Virus record (IMG/VR): IMGVR_UViG_3300039449_000036
Location: 1 to 39,777 of that record
Direction: 5' to 3' (one strand)
DNA: 39,777 nt
From: a virus
The position numbers and the translations under genes are program-made. Each line of letters starts with the position of its first letter. Positions within the stretch are counted from its first letter, which is position 1. A model generated the notes under the pieces. It was not told where the DNA came from and did not search any database. It saw nothing but the letters and a program-made list of their open reading frames with translations. Shown in pieces: positions 9,388 through 16,578 of this stretch.

Positions 9388-9416
9388 ATGGTATCGCGGT
9401 TTTAGCTGCCGGCCAA
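9388..9416 (-). promoter_or_regulatory. Putative promoter for the lipoprotein cassette
   Basis: On the minus strand TTGGCC, a 17-base spacer and TACCAT lie 24 bases before the first lipoprotein ATG, within the 3' end of the tape measure gene. Both hexamers match the sigma-70 consensus at four of six positions. Together with the terminator at 8362-8385 it would make the two lipoprotein genes an autonomous unit. Confidence 0.4.
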
Positions 9417-12350
9417 TTCTCGGCCTTGGCGGCTGGATCGGTTGATGAGGACATAATCAAGGTCGTTAATCCTCTCCCCCAACTTCCCAACAAGGGTTTC
9501 GGTAAGGCTTTCTTCATCCAGCCCAGTGACTGGGCCCTGAAAATTGATGGTTACACCGCTTCCACCTGCTCCGCCATCCAGCTGGACCGGAGCCGGAGCA
9601 GCAGGAACGGTCTGCACCCCGCCTGAAATCCCACCGCCCCCACCGCCGCCAGCCGAACCGCCCCCGCCAAATTGGGCTGACTTGATCGCCTGTAGGCGGG
9701 CACCGCCTGCTACGATAGCAGCCGCCGCTGCTGCCGCACCCAAAGCGGGGCCGACGAAAGGAATCCCAGACATAGAGTCGTATGCTTTTTGCGCTGATGC
9801 CGGGATGCTGACCAGTGTCTGGGCAATTGCGGCGGCTTTGCCGATCTCAAACATTTTCCGGTTTTCACTGGACATCAGCCCAGTGATTTCGGATAACCCG
9901 GACGCCGCCAGACTTGCCTGCGCAATCCACCGGGCTCGATCCATGCCCTCCATTGCGTCGTTAAAGCGTTTATTCTCTGCCTCTACTGCGGCGTTCCATC
10001 GCGCCTCGTTATCAAACTGCTCCTCTCGGGCGCCATTTAGTATTTCCAGATTTCTTTCATGATGAAGCCTTAGCAGCTCCTCTTCGGTCATGTACTGCTC
10101 AAGCAGCTGTTCCCCACGGTCTATCTTCTTCTGCCGCTCTGCCTCCATTTCGGCGATAATCTCTGCCGCCGCCCGGCGCGATTCCAAGTTTCGCTCTATG
10201 GCGTCCTTCTCGGCCTCATGGGCATCAATAGTGGCGTAAGCCTGCTCGGCAGCACGGATCTGGCTTTGTGTGGCGCCATCGACAGCCAGCTTGTAGAGGT
10301 CCGCCTGGGTGGCGGTCATGCCCAGGGTTTGGGCTTCAAGGTTCAGGGCGTCGATGCGCTTCTGGATGGCGTCGGTGTTGCCAGAGTTGCTGCCACCGCC
10401 AGAGGGCTTATCTTCCGGCTTATCGCCTGCCCCGCTTCCACCACCTTCGGCGATCTCGAACAGCCGGGAGAATGTAGCCCGATAGTCCTCTGCTTTTTGC
10501 TGGACGGTATCCAGCTCTGCACGCAGCTCGATAAGCCGTTTCTTCCAGTTATCCGCACTTCGGTCTTCTGGGTTCCGATCAAGCAGCAACTGGTAACTTT
10601 GGATGCTGTTATACAGACGGATCGCTTCGTCTTGCAGATCCTCGAAGGGCTGCTCCAAGTCCATCAGCTTCTTCTGGGCCTGCGCTGATGTCAGTCGCTC
10701 GAAAGAGCCGGCCAGCTTGTCGATCTCGGAATCCAGATCAACGGCTTTCTCGCTTGCCTCATCAGCACTGGTGGCAAAGTAGCCCAGCGCCAGGACAGCG
10801 GTTGTCACCACCCCTACGGGACCACCCAGGAGGCCCATGGCACCAGATGCTGCCCGGGCGGCAACGCTGGCACGGCCTGATGCTACGGCTGCGGCATTGG
10901 ATGCTGCTGTATGGGCCGCCTGTGCGGATGAAGCCCTGGCCGTAGCCTTGGTGAGATTATCCATGGCGAAGGCATGGGCATTGGTCCCGGCCGTGGCCTT
11001 GGCATCCGCAAGGGCTCGCTGCTGGATGGTCCGGGAAGCAATCAGCTCTGCTTCAGTTCGGCGCGCGATCGCGGCCGTGGCTACGGCCTCAGCTTTCGCG
11101 TCCTCAATGGAAGCCAAAACTGAGCGGCCTTTGGCTGCCGCATAGGAAGCCACCGCCGCCGTGGCGCGCCCAGCTACCAGAACCGCCAGCCCCTCAATCA
11201 CGGCAGACAGCTGCTCTGTGCTCTCTTGAGCCTCACCCAGGGTGTCACCGTACCCAGACCACAAGCGCACCAGGTCGGTAGCTGTCTGTGTGGCTGAGCG
11301 CATCAGTCCTGCTTGAGAGTCGCCAATGCCAATCAGGGCAACGTCTACAGCACTGAAGAACGAATCAATATCACCCTGCAGGGTGTCCAACTGGGCCGCC
11401 GCAGTCTCTGCAGCTTGCCCTGTCGATTGCAGCCGCGATTCCATGTCGCGCAATGCGCTGGAGCCATTGCTCAGAAGAGCAGCAAGCGCGGGGCCTGCCT
11501 CTGCGCCGAACATGGCAACCGCACGGCTAGCCGTTACACCGCTGGCTTCAAGGTCAGCAATAATATCGACAAGGGGCCGGAATTCGCCCGCAGAATTGCG
11601 GACAGAGATGCCAAGATCATCAGCCTGATCCGGCAGCTCATTGAGGATGGCCCGTAGGCCGGTACCTGCACGCTCGCCATTACCGAATGCAGTGGTCAGC
11701 AAGCCAAGGGTGGCAGTAGTGCCCTCAAGGGACTGCCCCAATGCCGCCGCTGTCGGCCCAGCATTACGCATGGCGACCTGCAAACGATCTACGTTCAGGG
11801 CACTGGCGCCAATTGATGCAGTGTAAACATCAACAACGCGGCCGGAATCAGAAGCAGCCAGCTCGAACTGATTCAGGGTGGAGGTTACCAGCTCAGTGGC
11901 TCGCCCCAGCTCTGCCTGACCAGCTTCGGCCAGGCTCAAGACGTTATCCAGCGAGGCCATCTGTTCGGTGGCGCTCTGGCCACTGGATGCAAGTGCATAG
12001 AGGGCTTCGGTGGTTTGCGCGGGGTTGAATCTGGTGGAAGCAGCAGCTCTTAGCGCGGATTCGCTCAACTGATCAAGCTCTTCTGCCGTGGCGCTCGATA
12101 CAGCGCCCACGTTTTTCATGCCCTGCTCGAAGCTGGCTGTTCCCTGAAGGATGGAACGGAAAAACTGAGAAGTGGCGACCGTGGCCAGCGCGGCGCCAAG
12201 CAGCTTCAAGCCACCGGACATCTGATCAGTGGCGCGAGTTACCTTGCCTTCGGTCTGCTCAGCCTGACGACCCAGGCGATCAAGGTGGCGCTGCCCACCT
12301 TCAACTTGGGTGCTATCAACCGCCAGTACCAGTCTTGCCGTTTCGGTCAT
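9402..12350 (-). CDS. Tail tape measure protein
   Basis: 982 aa from the ATG at 12350 (MTETARLVLAVD); the longer frame from 12392 lies inside the chaperone gene. Residues about 80-340 match the TP901-type tape measure core (FEQGMKNVGAVSSATAEELDQL, and LVTSTLNQF). Alanine-rich helices and coiled coils follow, with hydrophobic stretches near GAMGLLGGPVGVVTTAVLALG and near GPALGAAAAAAAIVAGG that are typical for membrane insertion during DNA entry. The C-terminus is glycine-rich and then ends in a short domain. It sets tail length and is packed in the tube lumen. The start overlaps the frameshift product's end by 35 bp, the usual position after the G/GT chaperones. Confidence 0.93.
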   Translation of the reverse strand: MTETARLVLAVDSTQVEGGQRHLDRLGRQAEQTEGKVTRATDQMSGGLKLLGAALATVATSQFFRSILQGTASFEQGMKNVGAVSSATAEELDQLSESALRAAASTRFNPAQTTEALYALASSGQSATEQMASLDNVLSLAEAGQAELGRATELVTSTLNQFELAASDSGRVVDVYTASIGASALNVDRLQVAMRNAGPTAAALGQSLEGTTATLGLLTTAFGNGERAGTGLRAILNELPDQADDLGISVRNSAGEFRPLVDIIADLEASGVTASRAVAMFGAEAGPALAALLSNGSSALRDMESRLQSTGQAAETAAAQLDTLQGDIDSFFSAVDVALIGIGDSQAGLMRSATQTATDLVRLWSGYGDTLGEAQESTEQLSAVIEGLAVLVAGRATAAVASYAAAKGRSVLASIEDAKAEAVATAAIARRTEAELIASRTIQQRALADAKATAGTNAHAFAMDNLTKATARASSAQAAHTAASNAAAVASGRASVAARAASGAMGLLGGPVGVVTTAVLALGYFATSADEASEKAVDLDSEIDKLAGSFERLTSAQAQKKLMDLEQPFEDLQDEAIRLYNSIQSYQLLLDRNPEDRSADNWKKRLIELRAELDTVQQKAEDYRATFSRLFEIAEGGGSGAGDKPEDKPSGGGSNSGNTDAIQKRIDALNLEAQTLGMTATQADLYKLAVDGATQSQIRAAEQAYATIDAHEAEKDAIERNLESRRAAAEIIAEMEAERQKKIDRGEQLLEQYMTEEELLRLHHERNLEILNGAREEQFDNEARWNAAVEAENKRFNDAMEGMDRARWIAQASLAASGLSEITGLMSSENRKMFEIGKAAAIAQTLVSIPASAQKAYDSMSGIPFVGPALGAAAAAAAIVAGGARLQAIKSAQFGGGGSAGGGGGGGISGGVQTVPAAPAPVQLDGGAGGSGVTINFQGPVTGLDEESLTETLVGKLGERINDLDYVLINRSSRQGRELAGS

Positions 12351-13010
12351 GCCAGGCCTTCGCTCTGATTTGATCCAGACGGCGCAACACATCCACCTCC
12401 CAGGGTAGAAGGTGGATTTGCTTCAGTGCTGCCCAGTGATGGATCTCGGTGTAGGTGCAATCGCCCAGCTGACAGAACCACCCCCAGAGGTACTCCATAC
12501 CTTCCGGGGGCGACTCAATCTTCAGGCTCTTGGGTTTCTTGCCGGTTTGCTTCCAGACCTGTTCCAGTCGCTGGCGCTGGCTGGTACCGGTCTTGGCGTC
12601 GGGTAAATCGAGGTCTATTTGCCCTTCCGCCCAGTCGTAGAGTCGCTGGACGGTTTCGTGAAAAAACGGGCATCGTTGGAGGCGTAGCGGTCGATCATGT
12701 CCCGCAGCTGGGGCGCCTCACGCAGAAGCTTCTGGACGTTTTCGGGGGTGCACTCCTCTTCAAAGGACCAGTCACCCACCAGGGCGGCGGTCAGGATCAC
12801 TGTGCGATCCTCTGCTTTCACCTCGCCCTGGCCGGCAATAGCTGCCAGATCGGCCCGATAGGCCTCGGCCTTGGCTTTCTGGAAGCTGTCCGACCATTGA
12901 GACCGGATCACCAGATAGTGTTCGGTCTTTTCCCCTTCCGGGGTGCGCAAGGGCACCTTGATGCCCTCGTTCGCCTTATCCCGGGTGAAAAACGCATCCA
13001 TCCCTACCAT
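12316..13010 (-). CDS. Tail assembly chaperone, -1 frameshift product (gpGT-like)
   Basis: The frame of the downstream 60-codon open stretch (12316-12498, ending in HLLPWEVDVLRRLDQIRAKAW...) stays open upstream through and beyond the chaperone's stop codon. A slip at T TTT TTC (12660-12666) after residue 117 would continue as HETVQRLYDWAEGQ and give a 231-residue fusion. This is the well known tail chaperone arrangement of long-tailed phages. The extension is rich in charged and aromatic residues and ends inside the tape measure start. The open frame and slippery heptamer are seen; frameshifting itself is inferred. Confidence 0.8.
12615..13010 (-). CDS. Tail assembly chaperone (gpG-like)
   Basis: 131 aa, acidic and mostly helical, encoded between the major tail protein and the tape measure as expected for the protein that coats the tape measure before the tube polymerises. 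The start ATG overlaps the stop of the major tail gene (TAATG) and has AAGGTG upstream. The last 14 residues lie after the slippery site and are replaced by a longer extension in the frameshift product. Family assignment rests on position, size and the frameshift pattern rather than on a diagnostic motif. Confidence 0.82.
   Translation of the reverse strand: MVGMDAFFTRDKANEGIKVPLRTPEGEKTEHYLVIRSQWSDSFQKAKAEAYRADLAAIAGQGEVKAEDRTVILTAALVGDWSFEEECTPENVQKLLREAPQLRDMIDRYASNDARFFTKPSSDSTTGRKGK
12660..12666 (-). other. Slippery heptamer T TTT TTC for -1 frameshifting
   Basis: On the minus strand the chaperone codons CGT TTT TTC present T TTT TTC in the zero frame, fitting the X XXY YYZ rule. Slipping back one base allows both tRNAs to re-pair and opens the frame leading to the gpGT-like extension. 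The zero-frame stop lies 42 bases further on. Confidence 0.75.
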
Positions 13011-13948
13011 TACGCGGCACCTTTGGTGATTACGATTTGGCTCTCTTCGGTTTCATCAAAGAGGGCCATGATGTCCAGAGAAATGGTCACCTCGCCTTCG
13101 CCGCTCACGTCCGGCTGCCCGCTGTTGTACTTGATGCGCGGCAGTGTGAAAGCGTAGGCGTTGGTGCCATCACTCAGGGTGAATTCCAGGCTGGATTCAG
13201 TCTCGTTGAGGAACTTCTCGTAGAGCGCCTCGGATTCGAACCAGGCAGTGACGGAGCCGGAAAGGTTGGACTGGGCAATGCTCAGGCAGGCGGCAGTGTC
13301 AGAACCGACTGTAAACAGAGCTTTCAGGCCGTTTTCCAGGGTCAGAGACAGTTCGGTGATGATGGCGATGGCCGAACCGCCCTCCTCGATGGTTCCGGAG
13401 AAACTGTCAAACGGGCTGGATGTGGTCCCCGGGTCATAAGTGGCACCGGCGATAGCGGTCTGGGCCGGAGCATCCATGGAGCGACCAATCAGCCCGAAGT
13501 TGCTGGTGATAATCGCGTTCGGCGATACCGTCAGGTTCCAGGTGTTGAATTCGCAGCCCTTGTAGCGCAGGTACTGGCCAATATCGGCAAAGTGGCGCTC
13601 GATGGTGAATGGCCGGCGGACAACGCCAGCTTTCAGCTCATCGGTGCCTGCAGTAGGGGTGTCTACCTCCCACGTGCCGCAAAGCACCGCCTCCAGCATG
13701 GTGTCGAAGGCGCCGCCGTAGGAGAGCTCACAGTTGATGTCGCCACCGACCTGCTTGTTGCCATGGCGCATGTCAGCGATCTGCCGATCAGGGCGCAGTT
13801 CCTGAGACTGGATGGTCTCCTTGGTCAGAGCCAGCGTGGTGCCGGTCTGCCGGATGGGCGTAAAAACGGGAGTTGCCGGTGTGGTACCGGCAACAGATTC
13901 GGCCACCAGGGCCATAGAGTGGCGAGAGCCATTTGCAGGGCAGCCCAT
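13010..13948 (-). CDS. Major tail (tube) protein
   Basis: 312 aa, predicted to form the rings of the tail tube. It has the beta-rich composition and gene position (between head-completion genes and chaperone) of siphophage tube proteins. The region QSQELRPDRQIADMRHGNKQVGGDINCELSYG is the pattern seen near the N-terminus of this family. The second half, SGTIEEGGSAIAIITELSL onwards, is another beta domain. The ATG is preceded by GGAGG with 7-base spacing. A terminator and a 326-bp gap separate it from the upstream genes, so it may have its own promoter for high expression. Confidence 0.85.
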   Translation of the reverse strand: MGCPANGSRHSMALVAESVAGTTPATPVFTPIRQTGTTLALTKETIQSQELRPDRQIADMRHGNKQVGGDINCELSYGGAFDTMLEAVLCGTWEVDTPTAGTDELKAGVVRRPFTIERHFADIGQYLRYKGCEFNTWNLTVSPNAIITSNFGLIGRSMDAPAQTAIAGATYDPGTTSSPFDSFSGTIEEGGSAIAIITELSLTLENGLKALFTVGSDTAACLSIAQSNLSGSVTAWFESEALYEKFLNETESSLEFTLSDGTNAYAFTLPRIKYNSGQPDVSGEGEVTISLDIMALFDETEESQIVITKGAA

Positions 13949-13975
13949 AGGGAACCTCCATCAAAGGGAAAGCCG

Positions 13976-14258
13976 CGTCTCACGACGTGGGCGTTTGGGC
14001 GTCTCACGACGGCCAATAAAAAAGCCCGCGATTGCGGGCCCAGGGAAATGTTCCCGGGTTCTCTCCCCCGGGAAGTCACACCACTCGATACTTCGCGCTG
14101 ATCAGGCGCTTTTCTGCCCCAGGTGTCGGGGATCTTTGGTCCCAGTAGCTAGCTGGATGGCGCTGGTCTCTTTCTCACCCCAGTCCGCAAGGCTTCCCCC
14201 GGTGCGCGTCTCACCGGCTCGACCAAATCAATGCACCGCGCCCCCACGTCTCACGACG
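13976..14258. repeat. Three 12-bp direct repeats CGTCTCACGACG
   Basis: Exact copies at 13976-13987, 14000-14011 and 14247-14258, all in the same orientation. CGTCTCAC at about 14207 continues differently. The first two are 24 bp apart. They flank the terminator before the major tail gene and are not part of any coding frame I accept. Possible roles are protein binding or a scar of gene loss. Confidence 0.9.
14018..14039 (-). terminator. Intrinsic terminator upstream of the major tail gene
   Basis: On the minus strand, GCCCGC-AATC-GCGGGC followed by six T. It lies downstream of the small gene at 14275-14472 and upstream of the major tail gene, so it would damp or end transcripts from the head-completion genes unless Q-modified. 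Confidence 0.85.
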
Positions 14259-14274
14259 GTAGAGCGCAGCGGCT

Positions 14275-14472
14275 TTAACTGGTTTGAATTTCTGCAGAAA
14301 CAGAGACGATGCTGGTGTACTTGCTGACTCGCTCGCCAATTGTATTTACCTGCATGTTGTTCACATCCACGCCAACCGAATACATATGGCCAGACTCTTC
14401 ATGAAATTCCTGGATAGCCCTCTGGACCTTCTCCTGAAGGCATTTCAGCGACTTATCAATGGTGTAGCTCAC
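14275..14472 (-). CDS. Small hypothetical protein
   Basis: 65 aa (MSYTIDKSLKCLQEKVQRAIQEF...). The GTG at 14472 is chosen because GGAG lies 8 bases before it; the longer frame would begin inside a transcription terminator. A helical first half is followed by a beta-like second half (GVDVNNMQV, KYTSIVSVSAEI). Terminators lie on both sides, so it is an isolated single-gene unit. I do not recognise a family. It may be an accessory tail or head component or cargo. Confidence 0.55.
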   Translation of the reverse strand: MSYTIDKSLKCLQEKVQRAIQEFHEESGHMYSVGVDVNNMQVNTIGERVSKYTSIVSVSAEIQTS

Positions 14473-14486
14473 GGTGTCGGCTCCAT

Positions 14487-14510
14487 AAAAAAGCCCGCTC
14501 AGTGGCGGGC
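14487..14510 (-). terminator. Intrinsic terminator after the tail terminator gene
   Basis: Minus strand GCCCGC-CACTGA-GCGGGC followed by six T, beginning 9 bases past the stop of the gene at 14519-14992. The hairpin stem is nearly the same as the one at 14018-14039. Confidence 0.85.
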
Positions 14511-14518
14511 CGTGGGGT

Positions 14519-14992
14519 TTAGGCAAACGCCCGGTTGATCCAGGCGCTGTAATAAATCGTTATCGAAACGCGGCTCCAGTTATCCACCCGGCGCATCGGG
14601 CTGATGCCGCAAGAGCGAATCAGAACGCAGAGCGGGACGTAAACGCCGTACTCCTGGTCGATGAAATCCAGGTCCAGCGTTTCTGTTTGTGGTGGAGCCT
14701 CGAAACGGGCGCCAGCCTTGAACCGGGCGGCCACTTGATCGGCCTTTGCCAATAGCGGGCTGTCGCCGGTGTTCAGTGGCCAATTCAGGTCAATCTGGAA
14801 GACGCCATCGTGACGGTCTTGGCCGGTATCGCCCAGCGTAGCTACGCCCGGCTGTGCCGGCAGCACATGAACCCGCGCCCAAGGCGTGCCCGTCTCAGGG
14901 TCAAAGTCTTTGCCGGGCTTTGCCCAGGGCAGCCCAAAATCGCCGCTGATCCACGACTGAACCAGAGCGTTGCGAATATCGAGGAATCTCAT
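14519..14992 (-). CDS. Tail terminator protein (DUF4128-like, gpU role)
   Basis: 157 aa. The pattern of an N-terminal helix (MRFLDIRNALVQSWIS), then ARVHVLPAQP, DGVFQIDLNWPLNTGD and a helix LLAKADQVAARFKAG, fits the DUF4128 tail-terminator-like fold that caps the tube and joins it to the head. It follows the neck protein gene with an ATGA overlap (14989-14992), as expected in the head-tail joining cluster. A terminator comes straight after it. Confidence 0.8.
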   Translation of the reverse strand: MRFLDIRNALVQSWISGDFGLPWAKPGKDFDPETGTPWARVHVLPAQPGVATLGDTGQDRHDGVFQIDLNWPLNTGDSPLLAKADQVAARFKAGARFEAPPQTETLDLDFIDQEYGVYVPLCVLIRSCGISPMRRVDNWSRVSITIYYSAWINRAFA

Positions 14993-15393
14993 ACGCGGTT
15001 CTTCCGGGCTTCTTCTTCAAACAGGCGCTTAAACCGGGCCACGTTGCGGCGCAGCATGCCCTCCGGGGCCTTGGTGTGGGACCAGCCATCAAACTCAACG
15101 CGATAGGCGTAGGGCATGTTATTGCTGAGCATGGTGACACTGCCGCCCTGAATGGCCCGCACAATGGCTTCCATTTCGGCGGTGGTGGCACTGCCATCCT
15201 TGTCGGTGCGGCCATTCTCTGCCGATGCGGGGGAGCCTGTTGTGGTTTGCCAGTCACCGCGCAGGCGGCCATCCAGAACCGGGGTGTCCATGATGACCGC
15301 CCGAAACAGCCTCAGCTCAACGCCTCGTGCTGTTTGCTCCATCGAGCGCCCGGCCTTCTTCGAGAATGACCGAACATCCGATGCAAAGCTCAT
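14989..15393 (-). CDS. Neck / tail completion protein (HK97 gp10-like)
   Basis: 134 aa with basic N-terminal helices and a C-terminal helix (RNVARFKRLFEEEARKN). The region VLDGRLRGDWQTT followed by MLSNNMPYAYRVEFDGWSH is typical of the HK97 gp10-type tail-component family that builds the neck. Overlaps of 4 bp on both sides bind it to the head-closure and tail-terminator genes. Confidence 0.8.
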   Translation of the reverse strand: MSFASDVRSFSKKAGRSMEQTARGVELRLFRAVIMDTPVLDGRLRGDWQTTTGSPASAENGRTDKDGSATTAEMEAIVRAIQGGSVTMLSNNMPYAYRVEFDGWSHTKAPEGMLRRNVARFKRLFEEEARKNRV

Positions 15394-15764
15394 TTTCTCA
15401 CCTGAATCTCATGGAGAAGGGTTTGCCCAGCAGGGCGCAGGGTCTTGATGCGAATAATCGTCCAATCAATACCGTCCACGGTGACCGAATCCGTCACTAC
15501 CGGGTCAACGTCAAACGGAGCCAGCAGCAACTTGCGGTCGCTGGTGCGGATCTCGTTACCGGCGGCACGGGAATCACCGGCCTCTTTGATTGAGTAGTTC
15601 AGCAGCACGCCGTTCGGGGTGAAGCTTTCCGGGGTCTGGCCGGTCACATCACCAGTGAGCGGATCTTCTGTGCCGCCCGTTACGCGGGTAATAGTCACCG
15701 GCCGGCCGAACTGCGCCAGAAGCCGCTGCGCTGTGGCCGCCTGTCTGTCGTAAAAGGCACTCAT
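15390..15764 (-). CDS. Head-tail adaptor / head closure protein
   Basis: 124 aa. It starts with FYDRQAATAQRLLAQFGRPVTITR, followed by a beta-barrel with the end VDGIDWTIIRIKTLRPAGQTLLHEIQVRK. This is the usual layout of the SPP1 gp16/HK97 gp7-type stopper that closes the portal after packaging. Short overlaps with both neighbours place it between connector and neck genes. Confidence 0.8.
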   Translation of the reverse strand: MSAFYDRQAATAQRLLAQFGRPVTITRVTGGTEDPLTGDVTGQTPESFTPNGVLLNYSIKEAGDSRAAGNEIRTSDRKLLLAPFDVDPVVTDSVTVDGIDWTIIRIKTLRPAGQTLLHEIQVRK

Positions 15765-16258
15765 GCCCGGACAGCCAACAGCCCACGGGTTACCAAGAAA
15801 TCAGCAAACTGCGCACGGCTGGGCCGCTCAGGGGCCGCCCACATCAGCTTGCCGGTATTCTCGATTTGGCCATACTCCACTTCCAGAACGTCTACCTTCT
15901 CTTTTGTGACCGGCCCTTGGCGCTGGTCTGGCGGGTTTGTCTGGTCGTTGAATATCTCAGCAGCCAAGGCCATCTGGCCATACTCAATACGCGAGGGGAT
16001 GTAGTCGTTTGACTGCAGTTGGCCATCTGTCCACACGTTGGAGCGAGGCCACGCCAGCGCCTGGCCAGCATTGGCCCGGTGACCCTTCCATTTCATCACG
16101 TTCATCTGGACGGCAGCCTGGCGCAGAAGGGCTTCCTGCTCTGCCTCAGTGTCAGGCACGGTCACACCATAGAGGGTGCCGTAATCAGCAAAATCAGCTG
16201 CCGTGGCGTAGCTTTCAGCGTCAGCCTTGCCTGTGCCGTCCTCGATGATAAGGGCCAT
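15761..16258 (-). CDS. Head-tail connector (DnaT_2-domain-like)
   Basis: 165 aa. The start (IIEDGTGKADAESYATAADFADY) and the later helices with WKGHRANAGQALAWPRSNV are the pattern of the phage connector family that databases often label 'DnaT-like ssDNA-binding'. In this position it is a gp6/gp15-type adaptor binding the portal, not a replication protein. It is the first gene after the terminator at 16310-16329. Confidence 0.8.
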   Translation of the reverse strand: MALIIEDGTGKADAESYATAADFADYGTLYGVTVPDTEAEQEALLRQAAVQMNVMKWKGHRANAGQALAWPRSNVWTDGQLQSNDYIPSRIEYGQMALAAEIFNDQTNPPDQRQGPVTKEKVDVLEVEYGQIENTGKLMWAAPERPSRAQFADFLVTRGLLAVRA

Positions 16259-16309
16259 GCCTGCTCCTGCATTCCGGCTTACCAGAATGCCTCAAATTGG
16301 GTAACTGAA

Positions 16310-16329
16310 AAGGGGGCAAATGCCCCCTT
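16310..16329 (-). terminator. Hairpin downstream of the capsid genes
   Basis: AAGGGGGC-AAAT-GCCCCCTT, an 8-bp stem 2 bp past the stop of the gene at 16332-16565. On the minus strand it is followed by TTC, so the T tract is short. It may act as an attenuator or 3' stabiliser that raises capsid mRNA over downstream joining genes. Confidence 0.6.
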
Positions 16330-16331
16330 GT

Positions 16332-16565
16332 TCACTCGCCAGCCTTATCTGCCGGCGCTTTCTTTTCGGCTGGCTTCTTTGCCGGCGCTTTCTTTTCGGT
16401 CACCTTCGGCAGATCCTTTTCGGGGGCTGCGTCTTTGCGACCATTCTCGGGCACAAAACGGGCATCCACAATACGGACGCCGGACTTCTGGGCCAGCGCC
16501 TTCACATCCTCGTTATAGCGAGTGAAGGGGCCGGGCAGATACCAAACAGGCGCTTTATTCGCCAT
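16332..16565 (-). CDS. Small head-region protein with Lys/Ala/Pro tail
   Basis: 77 aa. The first 45 residues are an ordinary small domain (WYLPGPFTRYNEDVKALAQKSGVRIVDARF). The rest is a low-complexity KKAPAKKPAEKKAPADKAGE tail, encoded by a direct DNA repeat (CCGGCGCTTTCTTTTCGG at 16350 and 16380). GGAG lies 9 bases before the ATG. It follows the major capsid gene by 13 bp and could be a capsid-binding or DNA-binding accessory protein. The basic tail is like that of histone or linker segments. No family is recognised. Confidence 0.7.
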   Translation of the reverse strand: MANKAPVWYLPGPFTRYNEDVKALAQKSGVRIVDARFVPENGRKDAAPEKDLPKVTEKKAPAKKPAEKKAPADKAGE

Positions 16566-16578
16566 GGGTCATTACTCC

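Larger units (their letters stand above)
13949..14274. other. Intergenic region with repeats and terminator
   Basis: 326 bp without a convincing gene, the only such gap in the structural operon. It holds three exact copies of CGTCTCACGACG, a shortened fourth at about 14207, and an intrinsic terminator. Short open frames here lack ribosome sites and have unlike composition. Confidence 0.7.

Noticed and set aside
12351-12392. Longer start for the tape measure protein
   Set aside because: The 14 extra residues lie inside the frameshift extension, and the GGGAGGTGG before that ATG is too close. The family pattern starts at MTETARL.
13825-14327. Open frames across the gap before the major tail gene
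   Set aside because: They run through a terminator and the 12-bp repeats, with Arg/Pro-rich random-like composition and no ribosome sites.
15761-16258. DnaT-like replication protein
   Set aside because: The domain name is used in databases, but the place among head-tail joining genes and the length fit a connector.
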